Assembly (NCBI GenBank): GCA_902789175.1
Contig: CADANF010000001.1
Location: 1-64,000, forward strand
Source of the DNA: an uncultured Lachnospiraceae bacterium
GTDB lineage: Bacteria > Bacillota > Clostridia > Lachnospirales > Lachnospiraceae
Reading direction: 5' to 3'
Length of the DNA stretch: 64,000 nt
In this document: one piece after another, positions 15,344-24,198 of the stretch
Layout: each line of letters starts with the position of its first letter
Numbering within the stretch: the first letter of the stretch is position 1
Translations under genes and position numbers: made by a program
Notes under the pieces: model-generated
The model's database searches: none
Seen by the model: only the letters and a program-made list of their open reading frames with translations
What the model was told of the DNA's origin: nothing

Positions 15344-15395
15344 TTGTAAATTACGAGGCAACTCGTTAAAGTAATAAAATTTGGAGGAAATAATC

Positions 15396-17825
15396 ATGGC
15401 CCAGTACAATCATAAGCTTATTGAAGCTAAATGGACAAAAAAATGGGAAGAAAATCCAATCAATGTAAATGACGGTAAGAAAGAAAAGTATTACTGCCTT
15501 GACATGTTCCCTTATCCATCAGGACACGGACTTCATGTTGGTCATTGGAGAGGATATGTAATCTCAGACGTATGGAGCAGATATCAGCTCATGCATGGCA
15601 AGTACGTTATCCACCCAATGGGATGGGATGCATTTGGACTTCCAGCAGAGAACTTTGCTATTAAGAATGGCATCCATCCATCAATTTCTACAGCTGAAAA
15701 TGTATCTAACATCAAGAGACAGATTAAGCAGATTGCAGCTATTTATGACTGGGACATGGAACTTAATACAACAGATCCAGAGTTCTATAAGTGGACACAG
15801 TGGATCTTCGTTCAGATGTTTAAGAAAGGTCTTGCTTATGAGAAGGAAATGCCTATCAACTGGTGCCCTTCATGTAAGACTGGTCTTGCAAATGAAGAAG
15901 TTGTTAATGGTAAATGTGAGCGTTGCGGCGCTGATGTTACAAAGAAGAACCTTCGTCAGTGGATGCTTAAGATCACAGCTTATGCAGACAGACTTCTTGC
16001 TGATCTTGATAAGCTTGACTGGCCTGAGAAGGTTAAGAAGATGCAGACAGAGTGGATCGGTAAGTCTACAGGTGCTGAAGTAAACTTTAAGATTGATGGA
16101 AAAGATGAGTCTATCACAGTTTACACAACAAGACCTGACACACTCCACGGAGCTACATTTATGGTACTTGCTCCAGAGCATGCTCTTGCAAAGAGTCTTG
16201 CTACAGATGAGACACGTGCAGCAGTAGAAGATTATATCTATCAGACATCACTTCGTTCTTCAGTTGACAGAATGGCTGACCACGAGAAGACAGGTGTATT
16301 TACAGGAAGCTATGCTGTAAATCCTTTAAATGGCGCTCTTGTTCCAATCTGGCTTTCAGACTATGTACTTGCTGATTATGGTACAGGTGCTATCATGTGC
16401 GTACCTGCTCATGATGATAGAGACTTTGAATTTGCAAAGAAGTTTGATCTTCCAATCATCCAGGTTATCTCTAAGGATGGTAAGGAAATTGAAGATATGA
16501 CTGAGGCATATACAGATGCATCAGGTGTTATGATAAATTCAGGCGAATGGAATGGTATGGAGTCAGCCGTATTAAAGAAGGAAGCTCCAAAGATGATTGA
16601 AGAAAAGGGCTTTGGTAAGGCAACAACTAACTATAAGCTCCGTGACTGGGTTTTCAGCCGCCAGAGATACTGGGGAGAACCAATTCCTATCGTTCATTGT
16701 CCTCATTGCGGTGCTGTTCCGGTTCCAGAAGATCAGCTTCCAGTACTTCTTCCTGATGTTGAGAAGTATGAGCCAACAGGAACAGGTGAATCACCACTTG
16801 CAGCAATCGACAGCTGGGTAAATACAACATGTCCAGTCTGCGGTGCTCCTGCAAAGCGTGAGACAAATACAATGCCTCAGTGGGCTGGTTCATCATGGTA
16901 TTTCCTTAGATATGTTGATTCTAAGAATAAGAATGAACTTGTCAGCAAGGAAAAGGCAGATAAGTATCTTCCAGTTGATATGTATATCGGTGGTGTTGAA
17001 CATGCCGTTCTTCATCTCCTTTACTCAAGATTCTATACAAAGTTTCTTCATGATATCGGTGTAGTAAGTTTTGACGAGCCATTCCAGAAGCTCTTTAACC
17101 AGGGTATGATCAATGGTCGTGACAGAGTAACAGGTAAGCCAACAAAGATGAGTAAGTCACTTGGTAATATCGTTTCTCCTGATGATATCGTTGAGAACTA
17201 TGGTTGTGATACACTTCGTCTCTATGAACTTTTCGTAGGACCACCAGAGCAGGATTCTATCTGGGATGATGCAGGAATTGATGGTATCTCAAGATTTATC
17301 AAGAGATTCTATACAATGGTCACAGATAACATTGAAAGAGATGTTAAGGAAACAAAAGAACTTATCAGACTTCGTAACTGCCTTGTACATGATGTTACAG
17401 AAAGAATTGAAAGCTTCAGCTTAAATACTCTTATTTCAGCATTCATGGAATACAACAACAAGTTTGTTGAAATGACAAATAAGGGTGACGGCGTTGATAA
17501 GGAAACACTTATCACTATGGTTAAGCTTATAGCTCCATTTGCGCCTCATATGGGTGAAGAACTCTTCGAGATGCTTGGCGGCACATATTCAGTATTTGAT
17601 CAGGAGTGGCCAACATATGATGAGTCAAAGCTTGTCAGTGATACAATAACAGTTCCTGTTCAGATCAATGGTAAGACAAGAGTAACAGTTGATGTTGCGC
17701 TTGATATCGATAAGGATAGTGCAATTGCTTTAGGTAAGGAAGCGCTTGGTAACAGGCTTGATGGTTTAAATATCATTAAAGAAATCTATGTTCCTAAGAA
17801 GATCATCAACATTGTTGCAAAATAA
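15396..17825 (+). CDS. leuS: Leucyl-tRNA synthetase
   Basis: An 809-residue class I synthetase that charges tRNA-Leu. The start is ATG 15396 behind GGAGG at 15384; an upstream in-frame ATG overlaps that site. Motifs are PYPSGHGLHVGH (HIGH box, near residue 40), a zinc-binding CPSC...CERCG insertion, the editing domain (YTTRPDTLHGATFMV, CVPAHDDRDFEFA), a second CPHCG/CPVCG pair, WAGSSWYFLRY, and KMSKSLGN. Length is normal for bacterial LeuRS. It has its own promoter and a strong terminator, so it is monocistronic. Confidence 0.97.
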   Translation: MAQYNHKLIEAKWTKKWEENPINVNDGKKEKYYCLDMFPYPSGHGLHVGHWRGYVISDVWSRYQLMHGKYVIHPMGWDAFGLPAENFAIKNGIHPSISTAENVSNIKRQIKQIAAIYDWDMELNTTDPEFYKWTQWIFVQMFKKGLAYEKEMPINWCPSCKTGLANEEVVNGKCERCGADVTKKNLRQWMLKITAYADRLLADLDKLDWPEKVKKMQTEWIGKSTGAEVNFKIDGKDESITVYTTRPDTLHGATFMVLAPEHALAKSLATDETRAAVEDYIYQTSLRSSVDRMADHEKTGVFTGSYAVNPLNGALVPIWLSDYVLADYGTGAIMCVPAHDDRDFEFAKKFDLPIIQVISKDGKEIEDMTEAYTDASGVMINSGEWNGMESAVLKKEAPKMIEEKGFGKATTNYKLRDWVFSRQRYWGEPIPIVHCPHCGAVPVPEDQLPVLLPDVEKYEPTGTGESPLAAIDSWVNTTCPVCGAPAKRETNTMPQWAGSSWYFLRYVDSKNKNELVSKEKADKYLPVDMYIGGVEHAVLHLLYSRFYTKFLHDIGVVSFDEPFQKLFNQGMINGRDRVTGKPTKMSKSLGNIVSPDDIVENYGCDTLRLYELFVGPPEQDSIWDDAGIDGISRFIKRFYTMVTDNIERDVKETKELIRLRNCLVHDVTERIESFSLNTLISAFMEYNNKFVEMTNKGDGVDKETLITMVKLIAPFAPHMGEELFEMLGGTYSVFDQEWPTYDESKLVSDTITVPVQINGKTRVTVDVALDIDKDSAIALGKEALGNRLDGLNIIKEIYVPKKIINIVAK

Positions 17826-17847
17826 TAGATTTTAATATGACTGTATT

Positions 17848-17889
17848 ACGCTCTCTTTACTGGAAATACCAGTAAGGAGGGCGTTTTTA
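17848..17889 (+). terminator. leuS terminator (CTCTTTACTGG family hairpin)
   Basis: ACGCTCTCTTTACTGG pairs with CCAGTAAGGAGGGCGT around a five-base loop, followed by five T's. A hairpin with almost the same stem occurs at 58710-58747. Confidence 0.9.
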
Positions 17890-17951
17890 TTCCTGAAATA
17901 TAAATTTTTTTTGAGTGATTTTGAAGTTTTTTTGAAAATTTAGACTTAAAA

Positions 17952-17963
17952 TTAATCGTTTAA
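17952..17963 (+). promoter_or_regulatory. Candidate LacI-type operator TTAATCGTTTAA
   Basis: A CG-centred near-palindrome about 75 bases before the 125-residue gene. The identical 12-mer lies at 58816 and a variant in the opposite orientation (TTAAACGGTTAA) at 36602. Confidence 0.4.
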
Positions 17964-18037
17964 CCTTGTGCATGATATACAAAAATGATTGTCGGATATG
18001 TGAAAAATGACGAAAAAAAGGTTGGCTTAAATAATGA

Positions 18038-18415
18038 ATGGTATTATCATCAGTTTCGGTTTCTGGTATTACTTACATTATGGGGGCAGCATTTTTGGGA
18101 GGATTTTTACTTATGGGATTAGAAGATAATTTTAAGAAGAAAAGTATGGAAATGCAAAATGTTCTTGAGAAGGAGATCCAGAGAGTCAGAGATGGTAGCA
18201 GCAACAGAAACATAAATCAGCTGTTCTTTATCAAGAATGAGTTAAGTAAGACGATAGATACATGGGATGCAAAGCTTAGTTTTCAGAATATGATAAATGA
18301 TATGTGGAATGATGGAGATAAGCTTGCTAATGAGTTATTGGGATTGGCAGATACATATGAAAAATTGCAGGTTTTGTTGTCAAAACAAAAACAGGCAAGC
18401 AGTTTAAAGGTATGA
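18038..18415 (+). CDS. Small membrane-anchored helical protein, unrecognised
   Basis: 125 residues. A hydrophobic segment at about 8-28 (SGITYIMGAAFLGGFLLMGL) is followed by a charged, helical, coiled-coil-prone region. No family was recognised. The ribosome site is weak and ATG 18034 is out of frame. The gene stands between two strong terminators and so forms its own short transcript. It lies behind a LacI-type operator candidate. Confidence 0.6.
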   Translation: MVLSSVSVSGITYIMGAAFLGGFLLMGLEDNFKKKSMEMQNVLEKEIQRVRDGSSNRNINQLFFIKNELSKTIDTWDAKLSFQNMINDMWNDGDKLANELLGLADTYEKLQVLLSKQKQASSLKV

Positions 18416-18436
18416 TTTTATATAATTTCTAAAGGA

Positions 18437-18473
18437 TGCACTTTCAGACTAAGGTCTGAAGGTGCATTTTCTT
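18437..18473 (+). terminator. Intrinsic terminator
   Basis: TGCACTTTCAGAC (18437-18449) pairs with GTCTGAAGGTGCA (18454-18466) with one G-U pair and a TAAG loop; T-rich sequence follows. Confidence 0.85.
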
Positions 18474-18524
18474 ATGGTTTTATGATATAATAGTCAACGC
18501 GTGATTTGGGTAAGGAGATTTTAT

Positions 18525-19391
18525 ATGATAACGATTTGTGCTGCTTTAGAGTCAGAGGTTTCCTGGTTAAAAGAAAGATATGAACTGAAAAAAGTAACTT
18601 CTGATCTTTACTATTCAGAGGAAAATAATATGAGACTTCTTATTACAGGAATCGGACCTATGCGAGCGGCTATCAGTGTTGCCGCTTTATTTGGCTCTGA
18701 TAAAGGAAGAAATCTGTCACGGGATGTGCTTATAAATATTGGAAGTTGTGGTGCAGAGTGCCAGGGAAAGAGCGTTGTGGGTGAGATATACAGGATAAAT
18801 AAGATCAGTGATGAGCTTAACCATAAGACATACTATCCGGATATGATAATAAATACCGGATTTAAAGAAGCGGATATTGTTTCAGATAATAAAATCTTTA
18901 GATATGATAAGGATTTTGAAGGCCTTTCAGGTTCTGACGTGATACTTCATGATGAAGAAGCTTCGGGTATTTATCTTGCTGCCATAAGATTTTTAAAGCA
19001 GCATAATATAATATTTCTTAAGGTGGTATCGGATGATTCTCTTACAAGAGATGATATAACTATTGAAAAGATAAAAGATGTTATGGAAAAGTCCGGGGAT
19101 AGATTATCTAAAGCTATTGATGAAATAAAGGATAATATAGATAAGAGTATAGGAGAGAGTGACAGCCTTAAGGCTGATGAAAAGCTGCTTTGTAATTTCT
19201 TTAAGGATTCATGTGCCTCTGTTACTATGCAAAGTGAAATGCTGCAATATTTTAGATATGCTGAATTAGAAGGTATAAAGATTGAAAATATCATAAAATT
19301 ACAATATGAGAAGGGAAATCTTCCCTGCAGGAATAAAATGGCAGGAAAGAAGTTGATGAAAGAAATTGAGGACTTTATCATTACACAATAG
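18525..19391 (+). CDS. Nucleoside phosphorylase/MTAN-like protein
   Basis: 288 residues from ATG 18525, behind AAGGAG; the longer frame start has no site. N-terminal ICAALESEVSWL, LLITGIGPMRAA and LINIGSCGAE are typical of the PNP_UDP fold that includes MTA/SAH nucleosidase. The C-terminal half keeps only part of the family (FLKVVSDD, where Asp is the usual proton donor) and ends in a helical extension (about 215-288). Exact substrate is uncertain. It overlaps the radical SAM gene by 26 bases, so the two are coupled. Its possible job is to process adenosyl by-products, which is inference. Confidence 0.7.
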   Translation: MITICAALESEVSWLKERYELKKVTSDLYYSEENNMRLLITGIGPMRAAISVAALFGSDKGRNLSRDVLINIGSCGAECQGKSVVGEIYRINKISDELNHKTYYPDMIINTGFKEADIVSDNKIFRYDKDFEGLSGSDVILHDEEASGIYLAAIRFLKQHNIIFLKVVSDDSLTRDDITIEKIKDVMEKSGDRLSKAIDEIKDNIDKSIGESDSLKADEKLLCNFFKDSCASVTMQSEMLQYFRYAELEGIKIENIIKLQYEKGNLPCRNKMAGKKLMKEIEDFIITQ

Positions 19392-20379
19392 ATTTGATCA
19401 TATCTATATCGAAAAAGATGTAGCTGATCATGAAAGAACTAAAAAAATTCTTGCTAAGATAAAATATAGGAATATCATATATATAGATCATTATAAGGAT
19501 ATATTTAACAGACATAATCAGAGTGTAAGTTTAGAAAAAGAATGTCAGTCTCTTATAATAGCAAAAAAAGAGGGAAGGCTTATCTATGACGGATCCCCTG
19601 TTTGTCAGAGCTTCGGAAATGAGCATTTTTATTATACATCTCTTATGATGAACTGTATGTATGACTGTAAGTATTGCTATCTAAAAGGAATGTATCCTTC
19701 AGGACATATGGTGATATTTGTAAATCTTGAAGATTATTTTTCAAAGATAGAGGAAATATTAAAAGAACATCCTATGTATTTAAGTATTTCTTACGATTCT
19801 GATCTTCTTAGTCTTGAAGGGCTTACAGGTTACGTTAAGAAATGGATAGAATTTGTGGATGTTCATGAAAATCTGTCTGTTGAGATAAGAACTAAGGCGG
19901 CGCCGCTTAATATATGGGATGATCTAAAAAAATGTTCCCGGGTGATATTTGCATATACTATCTCTTTGGATGAAGTGGTAAAAAATAATGAAAGACTTAC
20001 ACCTTCAAGTGATGAGAGATTATTATCTGCAAATGCGGCACTGAACCATGGTTTTAAAGTGAGGCTTTGTTTTGATCCTCTTATCTATGTAAAAGATTAT
20101 GAGGAAAAATACAGAGGACTTATCAGCAATGTAGCTTCTAAGATAGAAATGGATAAAATAGAGGATGTAAGCGTTGGTACATTTAGAATATCGGCCGAAT
20201 TCCTTAAAAATATAAGAAAACAGGAGAGATCATCTTCTGTGGTACAATTTCCTTTTGAAAACACAGATGGATATTATCATTATCCGGAAAAAATTGAAGA
20301 GAAGCTTGCACAGGTTGTATTTAGCAGCTTAAAAAGATATATAGATGAGGATAAGATTTTTCTTTGGAAAAGCAGGTAG
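19366..20379 (+). CDS. Spore photoproduct lyase-like radical SAM protein
   Basis: 337 residues from a TTG start inside the previous gene. The radical SAM cluster motif CxxxCxxC is at Cys97, Cys101 and Cys104 (MNCMYDCKYCYLKG). The N-terminal region (IYIDHYKDIFNR) and C-terminal region (RTKAAPLN, RVIFAYTISLDEVV, RLCFDPLIYV) fit the SplB family. At the position of the hydrogen-donating cysteine of true SplB (context S-C-T-S-D) this protein has Tyr143 (SISYDSD). It may therefore not repair spore photoproduct. It is part of the operon 18525-22342. Confidence 0.8.
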   Translation: MRTLSLHNRFDHIYIEKDVADHERTKKILAKIKYRNIIYIDHYKDIFNRHNQSVSLEKECQSLIIAKKEGRLIYDGSPVCQSFGNEHFYYTSLMMNCMYDCKYCYLKGMYPSGHMVIFVNLEDYFSKIEEILKEHPMYLSISYDSDLLSLEGLTGYVKKWIEFVDVHENLSVEIRTKAAPLNIWDDLKKCSRVIFAYTISLDEVVKNNERLTPSSDERLLSANAALNHGFKVRLCFDPLIYVKDYEEKYRGLISNVASKIEMDKIEDVSVGTFRISAEFLKNIRKQERSSSVVQFPFENTDGYYHYPEKIEEKLAQVVFSSLKRYIDEDKIFLWKSR

Positions 20380-20382
20380 ATT

Positions 20383-21105
20383 ATGAATGATAAGATAAAG
20401 ACTGCGGTTGTAACCGGGGCATCTTCAGGCATCGGGTTTAATGTGGCTATGATGCTTGTTAAAGAAGGTTACGATGTCTATGGAATAGGTAGAAATTTTA
20501 CTGGTGTTAAGGATGAGATTGAAAAAGAAGACAGATTTCACTCAGTACAGCTGGATCTTTTAAATATAGATGAGATAACAGCATTTATTACAGCATTAAA
20601 GTTAAAACATAAAGTAAGTATCCTTGTTAATTCGGCAGGTGTGGCTTATTATGGTCCATTTGAAGATATTAAAGTGCAGGAGATAAGTGAGATGGTAAAT
20701 ACTAATCTTCTTGCTCCTATGGTAATTACTAAGGTACTTATGAAGGATATTAAAGAGAGTCAGGGATATATAATTAATATTTCTTCAGTTACTGCAGAAA
20801 TGAATAATAATACACACGGAGTAAGCTACGGAGCTACAAAAGCAGGCCTTACTTCATTTTCTAGAAGTCTCTTTAGCGAGGTTAGAAAATATGGAGTGAA
20901 AGTTATCAATGTAGAGCCGGACTTAACAGATACAGCACTTTATAGAAATGCAGATTTTAAAACATCAGAAGTTTTTGATGAAAGGCTGCTTTCCTTAGAT
21001 GTGGCAGAATGCGTAAAACAGGTAATAAATATGAGAGACGGAGCGGTGATCACAGATATTACTGTACGTCCACAGAAAAATAAAATTGTAAGAAAGAACA
21101 GGTAG
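20383..21105 (+). CDS. Short-chain dehydrogenase/reductase
   Basis: 240 residues. The nucleotide-binding motif TGASSGIG is near residue 9, followed by NSAGV, INISSV with the catalytic Ser, and YGATKAG with catalytic Tyr and Lys. This is a complete classical SDR. It begins four bases after the radical SAM stop codon and ends seven bases before the DUF4317 gene. The substrate is unknown. Confidence 0.88.
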   Translation: MNDKIKTAVVTGASSGIGFNVAMMLVKEGYDVYGIGRNFTGVKDEIEKEDRFHSVQLDLLNIDEITAFITALKLKHKVSILVNSAGVAYYGPFEDIKVQEISEMVNTNLLAPMVITKVLMKDIKESQGYIINISSVTAEMNNNTHGVSYGATKAGLTSFSRSLFSEVRKYGVKVINVEPDLTDTALYRNADFKTSEVFDERLLSLDVAECVKQVINMRDGAVITDITVRPQKNKIVRKNR

Positions 21106-21112
21106 AATTTAT

Positions 21113-22342
21113 ATGATCAAGGCAGAAATTAATGAGATAAGAGCGTTGTTTTCAGCTAATCTTTCAGATTGTGGAATATCACGTATAGCAGGATGCTATG
21201 TTAACGGAGATAAGAAGAAGGTTATGAGCTATGCATCTTCTTTCCTTACTCTTCCAGAAGAAGAACAGTATAAATATCTTGAAATATTTAGAAAGACTAT
21301 GTCAGGTTCTATTGGAAAGAATCTCTTTGATATGGAATTTTCCCGTGAGGAAAGCTATGAAAATGATGCTCAGAATTTCCTTATGGATCTTAAGATGAGC
21401 AAGCTTGAAGATGAGAAGCTTGTGGAAGAATTCTATGATAAGGTGATAGAGACTTACAATTATATAGGAAATTATCTTATCATCCTTATTTTCCAAAGCT
21501 ATGATGTCCCGGGTATAACATCAGATAATATTGAGATGGAAGATGCTTCAGATGAAGTCTATGATTATCTTTTATGTAGTATCTGTCCTGTTAAATTATC
21601 TAAGCCGGGACTTGGCTATGATGCATATTCCAATGAGTTCCATAACCTTCAGCAGAATAATATGGTTGAACTTACACAAACAGGATTCTTATTCCCTGCA
21701 TTTACAGATAGATGCGCGGATATAGACAGGATTCTTTATTATACAAAGAATACTGCCGATATGCAGCAGGATTTTATAGATAAGTTCTTAAAATGTCATG
21801 TGCCACTTGCTGCAAATCAGCAGAAGGAAACATTTATGACAATAGTTGAAGAAACTTTAGGTGATGACGGAAGTTATGACACTATAAAGCATATTCATGA
21901 AAATCTGGCTGTAATGCAGAGAGAAAAGAAATCAGAAGGTGAAGAGCTTATTCTTGATAAGGATAGAGTTAAAGATCTGTTTAAGGTAAGTGGTGTTCCT
22001 GACGAGAAACTTTCAAATTTTGATGAGACATTTGAAAAGAGCTTTGAGATCGTTAAGGAAAGACAGTTAGAAAAAAAGAGGGATGAGGCTCTTAAAGCAG
22101 GAGAAGAGCATCTTGAAGATATACATATCTCTCCTGTGGAAGAGAAAGAAAAGGTTTTTAGAGCTACAAATGTAATGCCGGCAAAGACTTTTGATATAAA
22201 GACTCCGGAAGTAATAGTAAAGATCAATTCAGATAATACAGATCTTGTGGAAGAAAGGATCATTGATGGGAAGAAATGCCTTGTTATCAAGCTTTCAGAA
22301 GGCCTTGTAGTTAATGGTATTCCAGTAAGGCTTTATAAATGA
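21113..22342 (+). CDS. DUF4317 family protein
   Basis: 409 residues of a family I recognise from Clostridia as DUF4317. Typical segments are EINEIRALF, CGISRIAGCYVNG, YLEIFRKTMSGSIGKNLF, DEVYDYLLCSICPVKLSKPG and TGFLFPAFTDRCADI. It is cytosolic with no membrane segment and has an acidic, coiled-coil-prone C-terminal third. The function of the family is not known. It is last in the nucleosidase-radical SAM-SDR operon. Confidence 0.8.
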   Translation: MIKAEINEIRALFSANLSDCGISRIAGCYVNGDKKKVMSYASSFLTLPEEEQYKYLEIFRKTMSGSIGKNLFDMEFSREESYENDAQNFLMDLKMSKLEDEKLVEEFYDKVIETYNYIGNYLIILIFQSYDVPGITSDNIEMEDASDEVYDYLLCSICPVKLSKPGLGYDAYSNEFHNLQQNNMVELTQTGFLFPAFTDRCADIDRILYYTKNTADMQQDFIDKFLKCHVPLAANQQKETFMTIVEETLGDDGSYDTIKHIHENLAVMQREKKSEGEELILDKDRVKDLFKVSGVPDEKLSNFDETFEKSFEIVKERQLEKKRDEALKAGEEHLEDIHISPVEEKEKVFRATNVMPAKTFDIKTPEVIVKINSDNTDLVEERIIDGKKCLVIKLSEGLVVNGIPVRLYK

Positions 22343-22368
22343 TTACTAGTTTTTTACGGTGAAATATA

Positions 22369-24198
22369 ATGATAAAAAAGAGACTATTAGATCTTCTTAA
22401 GGAAGAAAAGAAATATATCTACAGTCAGGTAATCTGGAAATATCTTCAGTTTATCTGTCGTGTACTTATTATCTATATGATCACAGGCCTGCTTATGGAT
22501 ATCCTTTCTGACAGTAACAGAGTTTACTGGGGGGGGATGGTAAATAATTATATGCTGCCTATATCCATAATGGCTTTAATAAGATTCTTTGCATTTAAGA
22601 TGGAAGCAAGAGATGCATTTCTTGCCAGTGCAGATATAAAAAAGACTCTTAGAAAAAAGGTTTATGAAAAACTGCTTTCTTTGGGGATTTCTTATAAGAA
22701 ATACATAAGCAAGGCGGAACTTACTCAGATATCAACAGAAGGTGTAGAACAGCTCGAGGTTTACTTTGGAAAGTATCTTTCACAGCTGATATATAGTATT
22801 TCAGCCCCTGTAGTATTATTTATCATCTTACTTAGGGCGAATGTGAAATCTTCTATTGTTTTATTTGTGATGGTTCCATTACTTCCGTTGTCGATTTTTG
22901 CAGTTCAGACTATTGCAAATAAGCTTCTTGGAAAATACTGGGAGAAATATGCAAATCTTTCAGATAGCTTCCTTAATAGTGTTGAAGGACTTACTACTTT
23001 GAAAATCTATTCAAGAGATGAAGAAAGAGCAAGAGTTCTTGATGAAGAAGCTGAGGGCTTTAGGAAGATAACAATGAAGGTGCTTATAATGCAGCTTAAT
23101 TCAATAATTGTAATGGACACCTTTTCCTATGGAGGTGCTGCAGTTGGTATAGCTGTTGCTTTAAGTGAATTCTTTAAGGGTAAGACTACTCTTCAGGGAA
23201 CTCTTATGATTATACTTCTTTCTGCAGAGTTTTTCCTTCCGTTAAGAAAACTTGGATCTTATTTCCATATTGCCTTAAATGGAATGGCTGCATCTGACAG
23301 GATATTTAGATTCCTTGATATTCCTGAGGAAGAAGAGAAAAATGCAGATGTGGATTTAAATGATCTTAATTTTAAAATCACAGAACTTTCCTTTACTTAT
23401 GATGAAGGGAAGAGTGAAGCATTAAAAAATATCAATTTAGATTTTAAGTCTGGTACATTTTTATCTGTTGTGGGTCGTTCAGGGTGTGGAAAAAGTACTC
23501 TGGCAAAGATACTTACAGGAGAAAATAAAAACTATCAGGGTTCTATTAAGATTGGAAATGTGGAACTTTCTGATATCAGCAGTAAAAGACTTGCAGAGCT
23601 TTTTACTTATTGTACATATAACAGTTATATATTTAAAGGTACTATCAGGGAGAATCTCCTTTTAGGTGATACAGCCGCAACGGAGGTTGCTATGTATGAA
23701 GCTTTACAGAAAGTAAGGCTCTATGATTTTGTTAAAAGAAATAAAGAGGGACTGGATTTTAAGATAAGTGAGAAAGCTTCAAATCTGTCTGGTGGACAGA
23801 GACAGAGACTTGCTATTGCCAGAGCTCTTCTGCATGATACTCCATTTTATATTTTTGATGAGGCGGCATCAAATGTTGATATCGAGTCAGAAGAATGTAT
23901 AATGAATGCTTTTAAAGCATTGTGCCCTCAAAAGACCGTGATCTTTATCTCTCATAGAATAAAGAATACTATTGATTCAGACATGATCATAATGCTGCGG
24001 GATGGAGAGGTAATAGAAACGGGTACTTATAAAGAATTAGATAAGCTAGGATATGAATTTCATGATCTTGCCGTGCAGCAGCTTGAATTAGAGAGCTACG
24101 GAAATGGTAAACGTAGAGAGAGAGAAGAAAAGCTTGATGATTCCATAGAACTTGAAACTATGGATGAGAGTTTTGAAGGGGGGGAGAGACATGAATAG
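22369..24198 (+). CDS. ABC transporter, CydD-like half (TM-NBD fusion)
   Basis: 609 residues: six membrane helices (about 20-300) then an ATPase domain. CydD-like features are ISTEGVEQLEVYFGKYL, GLTTLKIYSRDEE and LLSAEFFLPLRKLGSYFH. The ATPase has Walker A GRSGCGKST, signature LSGGQRQR and Walker B FYIFDEAASNVD. It overlaps the next gene by eight bases, and the two halves should form a heterodimer. CydDC exports glutathione or cysteine, but no cydAB is present here, so the substrate is open. A G8 tract interrupts the coding sequence at 22529-22536. Confidence 0.85.
   Translation: MIKKRLLDLLKEEKKYIYSQVIWKYLQFICRVLIIYMITGLLMDILSDSNRVYWGGMVNNYMLPISIMALIRFFAFKMEARDAFLASADIKKTLRKKVYEKLLSLGISYKKYISKAELTQISTEGVEQLEVYFGKYLSQLIYSISAPVVLFIILLRANVKSSIVLFVMVPLLPLSIFAVQTIANKLLGKYWEKYANLSDSFLNSVEGLTTLKIYSRDEERARVLDEEAEGFRKITMKVLIMQLNSIIVMDTFSYGGAAVGIAVALSEFFKGKTTLQGTLMIILLSAEFFLPLRKLGSYFHIALNGMAASDRIFRFLDIPEEEEKNADVDLNDLNFKITELSFTYDEGKSEALKNINLDFKSGTFLSVVGRSGCGKSTLAKILTGENKNYQGSIKIGNVELSDISSKRLAELFTYCTYNSYIFKGTIRENLLLGDTAATEVAMYEALQKVRLYDFVKRNKEGLDFKISEKASNLSGGQRQRLAIARALLHDTPFYIFDEAASNVDIESEECIMNAFKALCPQKTVIFISHRIKNTIDSDMIIMLRDGEVIETGTYKELDKLGYEFHDLAVQQLELESYGNGKRREREEKLDDSIELETMDESFEGGERHE

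Noticed and set aside
15237-15395. T-box riboswitch before leuS
   Set aside because: The conserved T-box sequence and the specifier-stem layout are not present; only a promoter and a short stem with T-run are seen.
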